Assembly (NCBI GenBank): GCA_017532355.1
Contig: JAFXJK010000023.1
Coordinates: 1 to 5,055, forward strand
Length of the DNA: 5,055 nucleotides
Direction of reading: 5' to 3'
Source of the DNA: Oscillospiraceae bacterium
GTDB taxonomy: Bacteria > Bacillota_A > Clostridia > Oscillospirales > JAAYXM01
The translations under genes and the position numbers were made by a program. Below are positions 1 through 4,928 of this stretch, one piece after another. The notes beneath the pieces are model-generated. The model searched no databases. It had not been told where the DNA came from and worked only from the letters and a program-made list of their open reading frames with translations. Numbering within the stretch: position 1 is the stretch's first letter; each line of letters starts with the position of its first letter.

Positions 1-49
1 CCTCCGCTACGGCTCGACTGAATTACAGCAGGAACGCCATTCCGTATGG
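1..49 (+). repeat. Dispersed repeat, copy 1 (inverted relative to 4929-4977)
   Basis: All 49 bases are identical to the reverse complement of 4929-4977, and similarity fades beyond base 54. The repeat contains no gene. Short reading frames through it end in the same meaningless peptide LPYGMAFLL in both copies, which shows that these frames are repeat translations. It is cut by the window start, so the rest of this copy lies outside. Confidence 0.95.
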
Positions 50-75
50 AAGGGTCTCTGTGCCCTCCCGTAATG

Positions 76-94
76 AGCCCTCCTTGCCTAAAGG
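76..94 (+). repeat. 19-base direct repeat, copy 1 (truncated hairpin unit)
   Basis: Identical to 147-165. After AAAGG the sequence departs into TAGTGAGCCC instead of completing the AAGGAGGG arm found in the second copy, so only half of the hairpin unit is kept. Confidence 0.85.
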
Positions 95-146
95 TAGTGA
101 GCCCATAGGGCGAATGTCGGCGAGGTAGTGAATGATAGTCCGTGAA

Positions 147-165
147 AGCCCTCCTTGCCTAAAGG
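147..165 (+). repeat. 19-base direct repeat, copy 2 (within a full hairpin unit)
   Basis: Identical to 76-94 and continuing into the complete CCCTCCTT/AAGGAGGG stem at 149-169 and the following ACCAAGC/GCTTGGT hairpin. Confidence 0.85.
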
Positions 166-328
166 AGGGGGGACCAAGCGGAGCTTGGTGGGAGGATTCG
201 GGCGATAAGGCTCCCCTTGTCAGGGGAGCTGTCGAGCATCGCGAGACCGAGGGGTAGTCTCTCCCGTCGGCTTGTTGCCGAGGTAACTTCTCCCGAAGAA
301 TTATCTCTGTATGTCCTGCCGGACGGGC

Positions 329-352
329 TTTCTTTTGTCGCGACAAAAGAAA
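329..352. repeat. Perfect 24-base palindrome centred on GTCGCGAC
   Basis: Each half reads TTTCTTTTGTCG followed by its reverse complement. With no loop it is unlikely to be a simple RNA hairpin and is better seen as the junction at which two T-rich tails could meet head to head. It adjoins the UPF0371 terminator. Confidence 0.9.
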
Positions 353-363
353 CAAAAACGCCT
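340..363 (-). repeat. Shared 24-base T-rich tail, left copy
   Basis: Inverted copy of 5032-5055. Here it follows the GCCTCCCTC/GAGGGAGGC stem and so supplies the U-run of the UPF0371 terminator. Confidence 0.9.
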
Positions 364-381
364 CCCTCTGACGAGGGAGGC
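344..381 (-). terminator. Intrinsic terminator after UPF0371, formed by repeat sequence
   Basis: On the minus strand a 9-base-pair stem GCCTCCCTC/GAGGGAGGC (373-381 with 360-368) with a 4-base loop is followed by the T-rich run GTTTTTGTTTCTTTTG. The stem starts nine bases after the UPF0371 stop codon. The T-rich tail is also present, in opposite orientation, behind a different hairpin at the right end of the window (5032-5055), so this terminator is built from a dispersed repeat module. Confidence 0.85.
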
Positions 382-390
382 AATGCTGTT

Positions 391-1878
391 TTACTTATAA
401 TATAATTTCTTCGTCTGTCTTCTCGGTTCACAGGTGAGGTTGATTCCGAGCTTTCGGTAAACGTCAAGGTCAACCTGTGAGAGAATAACCGTCGAATGAG
501 CCTCGCACCTCCGAAGCTCAGAGAGCTTTGATGTTGCAAGAGCGGCAACAGGACTCTGCGCCGCCGCGACGGTCAGCGCAATGAGAATCTCGTCTGAATG
601 GAGACGCGGATTGTGGTTTCCGAGGATATCCGTCTTGAGGCTCTGAATCGGCTCTATAACCTCTGGCGGAATAAGGTGAACCGCGTCATCAATATTGCCG
701 AGCGCCTTGACCGCATTGAGAAGCGCGGATGCAGACGGGCCGAGAAGCTTCGTGTTCCTGCCCGTAACGATTCTGCCGTCGGGGAGCTCTATCGCAATCG
801 CAGGCTCGCCGTCGCAGGCATCAGACTTCGCAAGTGCCGCGCCGACAACCGCACGGTCATCCGGCGTGATTCCTGCCTGCTTCATAAGAAGCTCGACCTT
901 TGTAGCCGCCGCGTCAGAGCCGCGGCCGAGCTTTGCGTCACACATAACGCTGAAGTAACGGCGGATAATCTCTTCTTTCGAAGCCCTCTGCGTTGCTTCA
1001 TCATCAACTATGCAATAGCCTACCATATTAACTCCCATATCCGTCGGGGAATTATACGGGCTCTTGCCGAGAATCTTCTCAAACATAGCGCGCAAAACGG
1101 GGAAAACTTCAACATCGCGGTTGTAGTTAACCGTAGTCTCGCCGTAAGCCTCGAGGTGGTACGGGTCAATCATATTTACATCGTCAAGGTCGGCTGTCGC
1201 TGCCTCATAAGCAAGGTTTACGGGGTGCTTGAGCGGTATGTTCCAGACAGGGAAGGTCTCAAACTTTGCATAGCCTGCGGAAATTCCGCGCATATATTCG
1301 TGGTAAAGCTGGGAAAGACAAGCTGCCATCTTTCCGCTGCCCGGCCCCGGAGCCGTAACGACTACGAGCGGACGGGTGGTTTCGATGTAATCGTTCTTGC
1401 CAAAGCCCTCTTCGCTTACGATGTGCGATATATTTATGGGGTAACCGTCAATCGAATAGTGGAGATATACCTTCATTCCGAGCGTTTCAAGCTTTTTCCT
1501 GAAAGCAATCGCCGACGGCTGCTCGTTAAAACGCGAGATAACCACACTTCCGACGTAAAGCCCTACTGCACGGAAAGCATCGATAAGGCGGAGAACGTCG
1601 CTGTCGTATGTAATTCCGAGGTCGTTTCTGACCTTGTTCTTTTCTATATCCGTTGCGCTTATTACGATTACAAGCTCAACGTCATCCGAAAGGGTCTTGA
1701 GCATCTGCAGCTTACTGTCCGGCTGGAAACCGGGAAGAACGCGCGACGCGTGATAATCGTCAAAGAGCTTACCGCCGAATTCAAGATAAAGCTTACCGCC
1801 GAACTCGTGAATACGCTTGCGGATCTGCTCCGACTGACGCTTTATGTATGCATCGTTGTCAAAACCAAGTTGCCACAT
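391..1878 (-). CDS. UPF0371 / DUF1846 family protein, function unknown
   Basis: This 495-residue protein matches the UPF0371 (DUF1846) family by recognition, at the usual length of about 500. No biochemical role is established that I know of. Visible conserved segments are the N-terminal GFDNDAYIKRQSEQIRKR, two close EFGGKL motifs (25-30 and 33-38) leading to DDYHASRVLPGF, and a Rossmann-like strand ELVIVISATDIEKNK. TAPGPGSGK (175-183) resembles a phosphate-binding loop but lacks the strict GxxxxGK[ST] pattern. IVTGRNTKLLGPSAS lies at about 370-384. No signal peptide or membrane segment is evident, so it is probably cytosolic. The ATG has an AAAGGGGG site nine bases upstream (1888-1895) and its own promoter at 1915-1943. 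A hairpin terminator begins nine bases after the TAA, so it is a single-gene unit independent of the rpmH operon. Confidence 0.93.
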   Translation of the reverse strand: MWQLGFDNDAYIKRQSEQIRKRIHEFGGKLYLEFGGKLFDDYHASRVLPGFQPDSKLQMLKTLSDDVELVIVISATDIEKNKVRNDLGITYDSDVLRLIDAFRAVGLYVGSVVISRFNEQPSAIAFRKKLETLGMKVYLHYSIDGYPINISHIVSEEGFGKNDYIETTRPLVVVTAPGPGSGKMAACLSQLYHEYMRGISAGYAKFETFPVWNIPLKHPVNLAYEAATADLDDVNMIDPYHLEAYGETTVNYNRDVEVFPVLRAMFEKILGKSPYNSPTDMGVNMVGYCIVDDEATQRASKEEIIRRYFSVMCDAKLGRGSDAAATKVELLMKQAGITPDDRAVVGAALAKSDACDGEPAIAIELPDGRIVTGRNTKLLGPSASALLNAVKALGNIDDAVHLIPPEVIEPIQSLKTDILGNHNPRLHSDEILIALTVAAAQSPVAALATSKLSELRRCEAHSTVILSQVDLDVYRKLGINLTCEPRRQTKKLYYK

Positions 1879-1914
1879 TTGCCTTTTCCCCCTTTATTTT
1901 TTACTAACTTAATT

Positions 1915-1943
1915 ATTTTATCACATAAATGATATTATTTCAA
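1915..1943 (-). promoter_or_regulatory. Sigma-A type promoter of the UPF0371 gene
   Basis: On the minus strand, TTGAAA (1938-1943) and TAAAAT (1915-1920) are separated by exactly 17 bases, and a TG dinucleotide one base upstream of the -10 box makes it an extended -10. The start would fall near 1908, about 30 bases before the ATG. The promoter lies downstream of the jag terminator, which supports separate transcription of UPF0371. Confidence 0.8.
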
Positions 1944-2030
1944 CCGCATTTGTTCGCATATTTTAAATTTGTTTTTGATTCATAAACGTATAAATTGCAG
2001 TTGTTATTACGTTTTGTTTTCACTTTTGCA

Positions 2031-2064
2031 CATAAAAAGGCTTTCTTACGAAAGCCTTTTTATG
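2031..2064 (-). terminator. Bidirectional intrinsic terminator after jag
   Basis: A perfect 15-base-pair inverted repeat with a 4-base loop (2046-2049) is centred here. The core GGCTTTC/GAAAGCC is flanked by five As on one side and five Ts on the other, so either strand gives a GC stem followed by a U-run. It begins 29 bases beyond the jag TAA and should end the rpmH-jag transcript. It lies about 90 bases upstream of the UPF0371 -35 box, insulating that gene. Confidence 0.93.
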
Positions 2065-2093
2065 TTCCGGGACTTTTTAACAGCCCATTTTTC

Positions 2094-2864
2094 TTATCTT
2101 TCTTCGCGGCGGCGGTACGGACGAGCGTCGGGGCCTGTGTAGTTAATAATTACACGGCGGTTCGGCTCAACGCCGACAGAAGATGTGGAGATGTTCTCCA
2201 TGCCCTGGAGCGCAACGTGAACGATATGTCTCTCATAAGCGTTCATCGGCTCAAGAGCCTTGTTTCTCTTATACTTGAGAACCTGGCTTGCCGCACGGCG
2301 TGCGAAACGGTCAAGAGACTCGCTTCTCTTTGCGCGGTAGTTCTCTGCGTCGAGAGAGATTCTTCTCTTCTCGTTCTTTCCGCGGTTGCAGACGAGGTTT
2401 GTAAGATGCTGGAGAGCATCGAGAGTCTCGCCGCGGCGACCGATGATTCCGCCGAGGTTCGGGCCTACGATTTCAAGCGAAACGAAACCGTCTTCCCCTG
2501 TCTTTTCCTCAACGTGTGCATCGTCGCAGATATACGAGAGAACCTTTGAGAGAAACTCCGAAGCGTCTGAACCGTCTGCCGATGCAGCTTTCGCAGCTTC
2601 CTTCTTCTCTTTTTTCTCCTTCTTTTCCTTCTTTGCCGGAGCTTCTGCTACCGGTGCCGGCTCTTCCTCAACTTCGTCGTCATTATCAAGAGAAAAAACC
2701 TTCATAAGAATCTTTGCAGGGACTGCGCCGATTCCGAGAAATCCTGACTTCGGGTTTTCAAGAACCTCTACCGTAACATCTTCGCGCTCAAGGCCGAGCT
2801 CGAGAAGTCCTTTTTCGATAGCTTCGTCTATCGTCTTACCTGTTACTTCAATTTTTTTTGCCAT
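2094..2864 (-). CDS. jag: Jag/KhpB (EloR) KH-R3H RNA-binding protein
   Basis: Jag (KhpB, EloR) is a cytosolic RNA-binding protein encoded next to yidC in Gram-positives. In streptococci it pairs with KhpA and affects cell elongation. The 256 residues show three domains. Residues 1-55 are Jag-N, with VTGKTIDEAIEKGLLELG and NPKSGFLGIG (37-46). Residues 60-100 are a low-complexity linker, acidic then lysine-rich, with four tandem KKE units (78-89). The KH type II domain has the GRRG loop (142-145) in IIGRRGETLDALQHL. The C-terminal R3H domain has R212-x3-H216 in NAYERHIVHVAL. The ATG overlaps the yidC 3' end and has AAGGGG at 2874-2879. The stop is TAA, and 29 bases later comes a strong terminator, so jag closes the operon. 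Confidence 0.96.
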   Translation of the reverse strand: MAKKIEVTGKTIDEAIEKGLLELGLEREDVTVEVLENPKSGFLGIGAVPAKILMKVFSLDNDDEVEEEPAPVAEAPAKKEKKEKKEKKEAAKAASADGSDASEFLSKVLSYICDDAHVEEKTGEDGFVSLEIVGPNLGGIIGRRGETLDALQHLTNLVCNRGKNEKRRISLDAENYRAKRSESLDRFARRAASQVLKYKRNKALEPMNAYERHIVHVALQGMENISTSSVGVEPNRRVIINYTGPDARPYRRREER

Positions 2865-3723
2865 TTTTGGTATCCCCTTCTAAGGCTTTTTGTTCTGCCT
2901 TTTTCTTATAATATGCCGTGAGTAACGGCTCCTGAACTGCTGAAAGAATGTTGCTGATGATCCAGTAAAGACCGAGACCCGTCGGAACGACGAATGCGAT
3001 ATATACGCTCATCGCAGGCATGAGGAAGTTCATCATGCCGTTTGTCTGCTGTGTCTGCTCGTTTACCGGCTGACCGCGGCGCATAATCCAGCCTGAGAAC
3101 CAGGACGTGACACCCGAGAGAATCGGAATTGCCCAGAGCCAGGTGATGTACTTGAAGTTCGGAGTAGCCGCAAGGTCGATGCCGAGGAAGTTGAAGTCAA
3201 CGCCCTCGAGGTTCGGTGCAATGCTTGTGAAGAGGTGGCCGTACTCCTTGATGTGAGAAGCAACGCCCATCTCGAGCATATATCCGCCGCGCTCGATAAC
3301 ATTTTCAATACCCTGCGTAACACCGTTCTGCACAAGCACCTCTGCCATCTGCTTAATCTGGTCTGCGCTTATGTCAAAGATATAGGTAAGCGGCTGACGG
3401 ACAACGGAATAGAGACCAATCATAATAGGAAGCGTTATGAGAAGCGGAAGGCATCCGCCCATCATTGAAACGCCTTCTTTTTTGTAGAGCTTTGAAACCT
3501 CCATGGAGTATTTCTGCTTATCGTCTTTATATCTTCTCTCAAGCTCCTTGAGCTTCGGCTGGAGACGGTTCATCTCCATCATGCTCTTCTTGCTCTTCAT
3601 CTGGAAGGGAAGAATGATGAACTTTGAAAGGATGGTAAAGATAATAATCGCTACACCATAGTTCTGTACGAGCATGTAACACCATTTAAGGACATACCCG
3701 AACGGTACTGAAAGGAAACCCAT
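2848..3723 (-). CDS. yidC: Membrane protein insertase YidC/Oxa1 family
   Basis: YidC inserts and folds membrane proteins, with or without SecYEG. The 291-residue product has the Gram-positive Oxa1-like layout and lacks the large periplasmic domain of proteobacterial YidC. Predicted membrane segments lie near residues 19-40, 90-110, 190-212, 230-246 and 247-266. A charged cytosolic helical hairpin (41-85, with RLQPKLKELERRYKDDKQKY) separates the first two, and a basic tail (KKKAEQK...NGKKN) ends the protein. The hydrophilic-groove arginine of SpoIIIJ/YidC is aligned with lysine K34 in TILSKFIILPF. No signal peptide or lipobox cysteine precedes the first membrane segment, unlike SpoIIIJ of Bacillus. 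The start is supported by GAAGGTG at 3729-3735. It is separated from yidD by 252 bases, mostly a palindromic element, and overlaps jag by 17 bases. Confidence 0.96.
   Translation of the reverse strand: MGFLSVPFGYVLKWCYMLVQNYGVAIIIFTILSKFIILPFQMKSKKSMMEMNRLQPKLKELERRYKDDKQKYSMEVSKLYKKEGVSMMGGCLPLLITLPIMIGLYSVVRQPLTYIFDISADQIKQMAEVLVQNGVTQGIENVIERGGYMLEMGVASHIKEYGHLFTSIAPNLEGVDFNFLGIDLAATPNFKYITWLWAIPILSGVTSWFSGWIMRRGQPVNEQTQQTNGMMNFLMPAMSVYIAFVVPTGLGLYWIISNILSAVQEPLLTAYYKKKAEQKALEGDTKNGKKN
2874..2879 (-). promoter_or_regulatory. Ribosome binding site of jag inside yidC
   Basis: AAGGGG on the minus strand, nine bases before the jag ATG and within the yidC coding region. It supports the ATG at 2864 and hence the 17-base overlap of the two genes. 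Confidence 0.8.
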
Positions 3724-3752
3724 TTTTTCACCTTCTTTTATTATTTCGCTTC

Positions 3753-3977
3753 AAAGCCGAGGAGAGTTTGCCCCCTTAAGCCTTAAAGCTTTTGATTTTA
3801 TTCTTTAACCTGAAGTTTTTTCCTTAATTTAAGGTCGAAGAGTTTTAAGACAAGAAATTTTGATGAAATGCAAAGAAAATTCGGTAAATAATACTGGCGT
3901 ATATTTGCTGAATTTTCTGCAGCAGGTCGCAAAATTTATGTTTTAAAACCTTAAGGGGACAGACTTTCCTCGGCTTT
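3753..3977. repeat. 225-base palindromic element between yidD and yidC (MITE-like or structured RNA)
   Basis: The outer arms, 3753-3780 and 3950-3977, are inverted copies of 28 bases with 25 identical (AAAGCCGAGG... to ...CCCCTTAAG). Pairing continues inward: 3842-3852 with 3939-3949 (11 pairs, one wobble), 3855-3862 with 3930-3937 (8 pairs) and 3874-3890 with 3902-3918 (17 pairs, two wobbles), closing on an 11-base loop. On the left, 3781-3841 is an AT-rich bulge with small hairpins of its own (TTAAAG/CTTTAA at 3783-3788 and 3803-3808; CCTTA/TAAGG at 3822-3834). There is no open reading frame of note inside and no obvious target-site duplication outside. One arm ends in the yidD stop codon. 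Terminal inverted repeats plus a full-length fold fit a miniature inverted-repeat element; a functional RNA structure is the alternative. Identity to any named family is not known to me. Confidence 0.75.
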
Positions 3978-4188
3978 AGGGCACAGGGTCGTATCCACCT
4001 TTTTTTGAGAACGGATGACACCTCAAAATTCTTCGTATTGCAAGGTATCCGCCCTTTATCGCGCCGTATTTTGTGAGTGCCTCGAGCGCATACTCCGAAC
4101 ACGTCGGAATAAATCGGCAACAGGGGGACTTATACGGCGAGATGTGTCGCCTGTAAAACTTTACAAGCCAGATAAGAAGACTCTTCAT
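3976..4188 (-). CDS. yidD: Membrane protein insertion efficiency factor YidD
   Basis: YidD is a small membrane-associated protein of the haemolytic family. It helps YidC insert inner-membrane proteins, by a mechanism that is not well defined. The 70-residue product shows the hallmark features: an N-terminal amphipathic or hydrophobic stretch ([15 protein letters not shown], residues 4-18), the cysteine cluster [12 protein letters not shown] (23-34; C23, C24, C30), the K45[15 protein letters not shown] segment with C57, and the terminal GGYDPVP. The ATG overlaps the rnpA stop (ATGA), with a GGAGG site at 4196-4200. The protein ends exactly at GGYDPVP. Many homologues continue a few residues further, and the TAA here coincides with the edge of the palindromic element at 3753-3977, so a short tail may have been lost. 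The core is intact and function is probably retained. Confidence 0.96.
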   Translation of the reverse strand: MKSLLIWLVKFYRRHISPYKSPCCRFIPTCSEYALEALTKYGAIKGGYLAIRRILRCHPFSKKGGYDPVP

Positions 4189-4532
4189 CTCTGCTCCTCC
4201 GAAAGAATACCTAAACTTCCTGCCAGTTTGAGCAGATTCTTCTCTATTTCCGAGAACCCGACCTCGCTTGCGCGGACACGGGCTACGATGATGACATCAA
4301 AGCCGCGTGCAAATCGGCTCTCGTTTATCCGATACGCCTCACGGATACGTCGGCGCACGCAATTTCGCACAACGGCCTTGCCGACCTTTGTGCTGACCGT
4401 AATCCCTATACGGTTTTCGGTATTTTTGCTTTTCCTTACGTACATCGCAAGGATTGGAGTTACCGCGTTCTTACCTTTGCGGTACAAAAAACGAAAATCT
4501 CTGTTTTTCTTGATAGACACCGTGTTTTTCAT
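4185..4532 (-). CDS. rnpA: Ribonuclease P protein component
   Basis: RnpA is the protein subunit of RNase P. It binds the catalytic RNA and the 5' leader of precursor tRNA during 5' end maturation. The 115-residue length is typical. Visible motifs are FRFLYRKGK (residues 13-21, the substrate-cleft start), [17 protein letters not shown] (41-57), the RNR signature with R56, N57, R60, R61, R62 and R64, and GFDVIIVAR (77-85). The ATG is preceded at seven bases by GGAG (4540-4543). The gene follows rpmH after a hairpin-bearing gap that could lower its expression relative to L34. Its TGA stop overlaps the yidD ATG, implying translational coupling. The pairing of rpmH and rnpA is one of the most conserved in bacteria. 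No missing key residue is seen. Confidence 0.97.
   Translation of the reverse strand: MKNTVSIKKNRDFRFLYRKGKNAVTPILAMYVRKSKNTENRIGITVSTKVGKAVVRNCVRRRIREAYRINESRFARGFDVIIVARVRASEVGFSEIEKNLLKLAGSLGILSEEQR
4196..4200 (-). promoter_or_regulatory. Ribosome binding site of yidD inside rnpA
   Basis: GGAGG on the minus strand, seven bases before the yidD ATG and within the last codons of rnpA. It fixes the yidD start and allows reinitiation after the overlapping rnpA TGA. Confidence 0.85.
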
Positions 4533-4543
4533 AAAATTTCTCC

Positions 4544-4592
4544 AAATAAAAAGAAAAAGCCCGAAACGGATAAATCCGAAGGCTACAGGGCT
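4544..4592 (-). terminator. Hairpin with T-rich tail between rpmH and rnpA (attenuator-like)
   Basis: On the minus strand AGCCC (4588-4592) can pair with GGGCT (4558-4562), enclosing an inner hairpin of CGGA and TCCG (4575-4578 with 4567-4570) and a TTTA loop. Pairing AGCC at 4581-4584 with GGCT at 4558-4561 is an alternative that gives a tighter stem. The last pair runs straight into TTTTTCTTTTTATTT. This is a weak terminator or attenuator shape placed just before the rnpA ribosome binding site; because rnpA must still be expressed, partial termination or an mRNA processing role is more likely than a complete stop. Confidence 0.55.
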
Positions 4593-4604
4593 AAATCTTT
4601 TTTG

Positions 4605-4641
4605 GGTGCGGACTTTACCGCATCTTAAACGCTACCGCACC
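4605..4641 (-). other. Inverted repeat directly downstream of rpmH
   Basis: A perfect 7-base inverted repeat GGTGCGG/CCGCACC (4605-4611 and 4635-4641) with a 23-base loop lies 12 bases beyond the rpmH stop. It has no T-run after it on the minus strand, so it is not an intrinsic terminator on its own. It could protect the 3' end of an rpmH mRNA or act with the second hairpin at 4558-4592. Confidence 0.5.
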
Positions 4642-4653
4642 GTTTCGTGTGAC

Positions 4654-4788
4654 TTAGTGAGTAAGCCTTGCTCTGCCCTTTGCACGGCGAGCGGAAAGAA
4701 CCTTGCGACCGTTGCGGGTAGCCATTCTCTTGCGGAAACCGTGAACCTTTGAGCGATGGAGCTTCTTCGGCTGATAAGTACGTACCAT
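4654..4788 (-). CDS. rpmH: 50S ribosomal protein L34
   Basis: L34 is a small, very basic protein of the large ribosomal subunit that binds 23S rRNA. The 44-codon frame begins [14 protein letters not shown] and ends KGRARLTH. It carries the family core: TYQPKK near the N-terminus, HGFRKRM at residues 16-22 and [10 protein letters not shown] at 26-35. Forty-four residues is the standard bacterial length, so the gene is complete. The start is fixed by a GGAGGTG ribosome binding site at 4797-4803, eight bases upstream of ATG; the stop is TAA. It is the first gene of the operon, about 70 bases downstream of a consensus promoter, and is followed by a 121-base gap with two hairpins before rnpA. Identification is by direct recognition of the protein. 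Confidence 0.98.
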   Translation of the reverse strand: MVRTYQPKKLHRSKVHGFRKRMATRNGRKVLSARRAKGRARLTH

Positions 4789-4860
4789 TATTCTTACACC
4801 TCCGTTTTCTCATACTGAAAAGCTTTAAACTTTACACTTTTCGATACAGTGTCATTAAAC

Positions 4861-4890
4861 ATTATAATAGAAAGAGTGGGAAGATGTCAA
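4861..4890 (-). promoter_or_regulatory. Sigma-A type promoter of the rpmH operon
   Basis: Read on the minus strand there is an exact TTGACA (-35, 4885-4890) and an exact TATAAT (-10, 4861-4866), with an 18-base spacer. Transcription would start near 4854, giving a leader of about 65 bases before the rpmH ATG. Both boxes match the housekeeping consensus perfectly, as expected for a strongly expressed ribosomal protein gene. The -35 box is about 31 bases from the edge of the dispersed repeat at 4922-4977. Confidence 0.93.
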
Positions 4891-4928
4891 CACTTTTTTT
4901 ATTTTTTAGGGAAAGCACAGATCCCCTC

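Larger units (their letters stand above)
50..343. repeat. Gene-free cluster of short hairpin repeats downstream of UPF0371
   Basis: This stretch of about 290 bases holds no supportable gene. It contains two direct copies of a 19-base unit starting AGCCCTCCTTGCC (76-94 and 147-165) and several perfect hairpins: CCCTCCTT/AAGGAGGG (149-156, 162-169), ACCAAGC/GCTTGGT (173-179, 183-189), GCTCCCCT/AGGGGAGC (210-217, 222-229) and GAGAC/GTCTC (243-247, 257-261). An 8-base GGTAGTGA is repeated at 93-100 and 124-131. The copy at 76-94 lacks the right arm of its hairpin and looks truncated. The pattern is that of clustered palindromic intergenic repeats, probably several elements nested or joined. Confidence 0.75.

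Noticed and set aside
23..548. Open frames of 62 to 129 codons through the left repeat cluster
   Set aside because: They translate hairpin repeats; fragments such as LPYGMAFLL recur in the inverted copy at the right end, showing repeat origin, not a gene.
598..1932. A 444-codon open frame on the plus strand opposite UPF0371
   Set aside because: It lies almost wholly antisense to a recognised conserved protein, has no recognisable domain and no convincing ribosome binding site, and is explained by codon bias of the real gene.
1995..2549. A 184-codon open frame on the plus strand opposite jag
   Set aside because: It starts inside the terminator region and runs antisense to the Jag KH and R3H domains; the peptide shows no known family and is a shadow.
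3724..3975. A separate promoter for yidC-jag in the gap
   Set aside because: Only weak box pairs were found on the minus strand (for example TTGTCT and TAAATT at 16 bases), none convincing against the AT-rich background.
3964..3977. GAGGAAAGTC on the minus strand, matching the conserved P4 region of RNase P RNA, close to rnpA
   Set aside because: The neighbouring 225 bases are AT-rich, form a rod-like palindrome and lack the other conserved RNase P RNA regions, so the match is judged accidental.
3753..3977. 6S RNA reading of the palindromic rod
   Set aside because: Length and rod shape are suggestive, but there is no good promoter or terminator for a free RNA, and the large one-sided 61-base bulge does not fit the central bubble of 6S RNA.
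3990..4002. TATCCACC resembling a DnaA box
   Set aside because: A single imperfect match inside the conserved GGYD codons of yidD, without a cluster of further boxes.
3845..4120. A 91-codon frame on the minus strand across the yidD-yidC gap
   Set aside because: It is out of frame with yidD over its first half and runs through the palindromic element; no ribosome binding site and no family resemblance.
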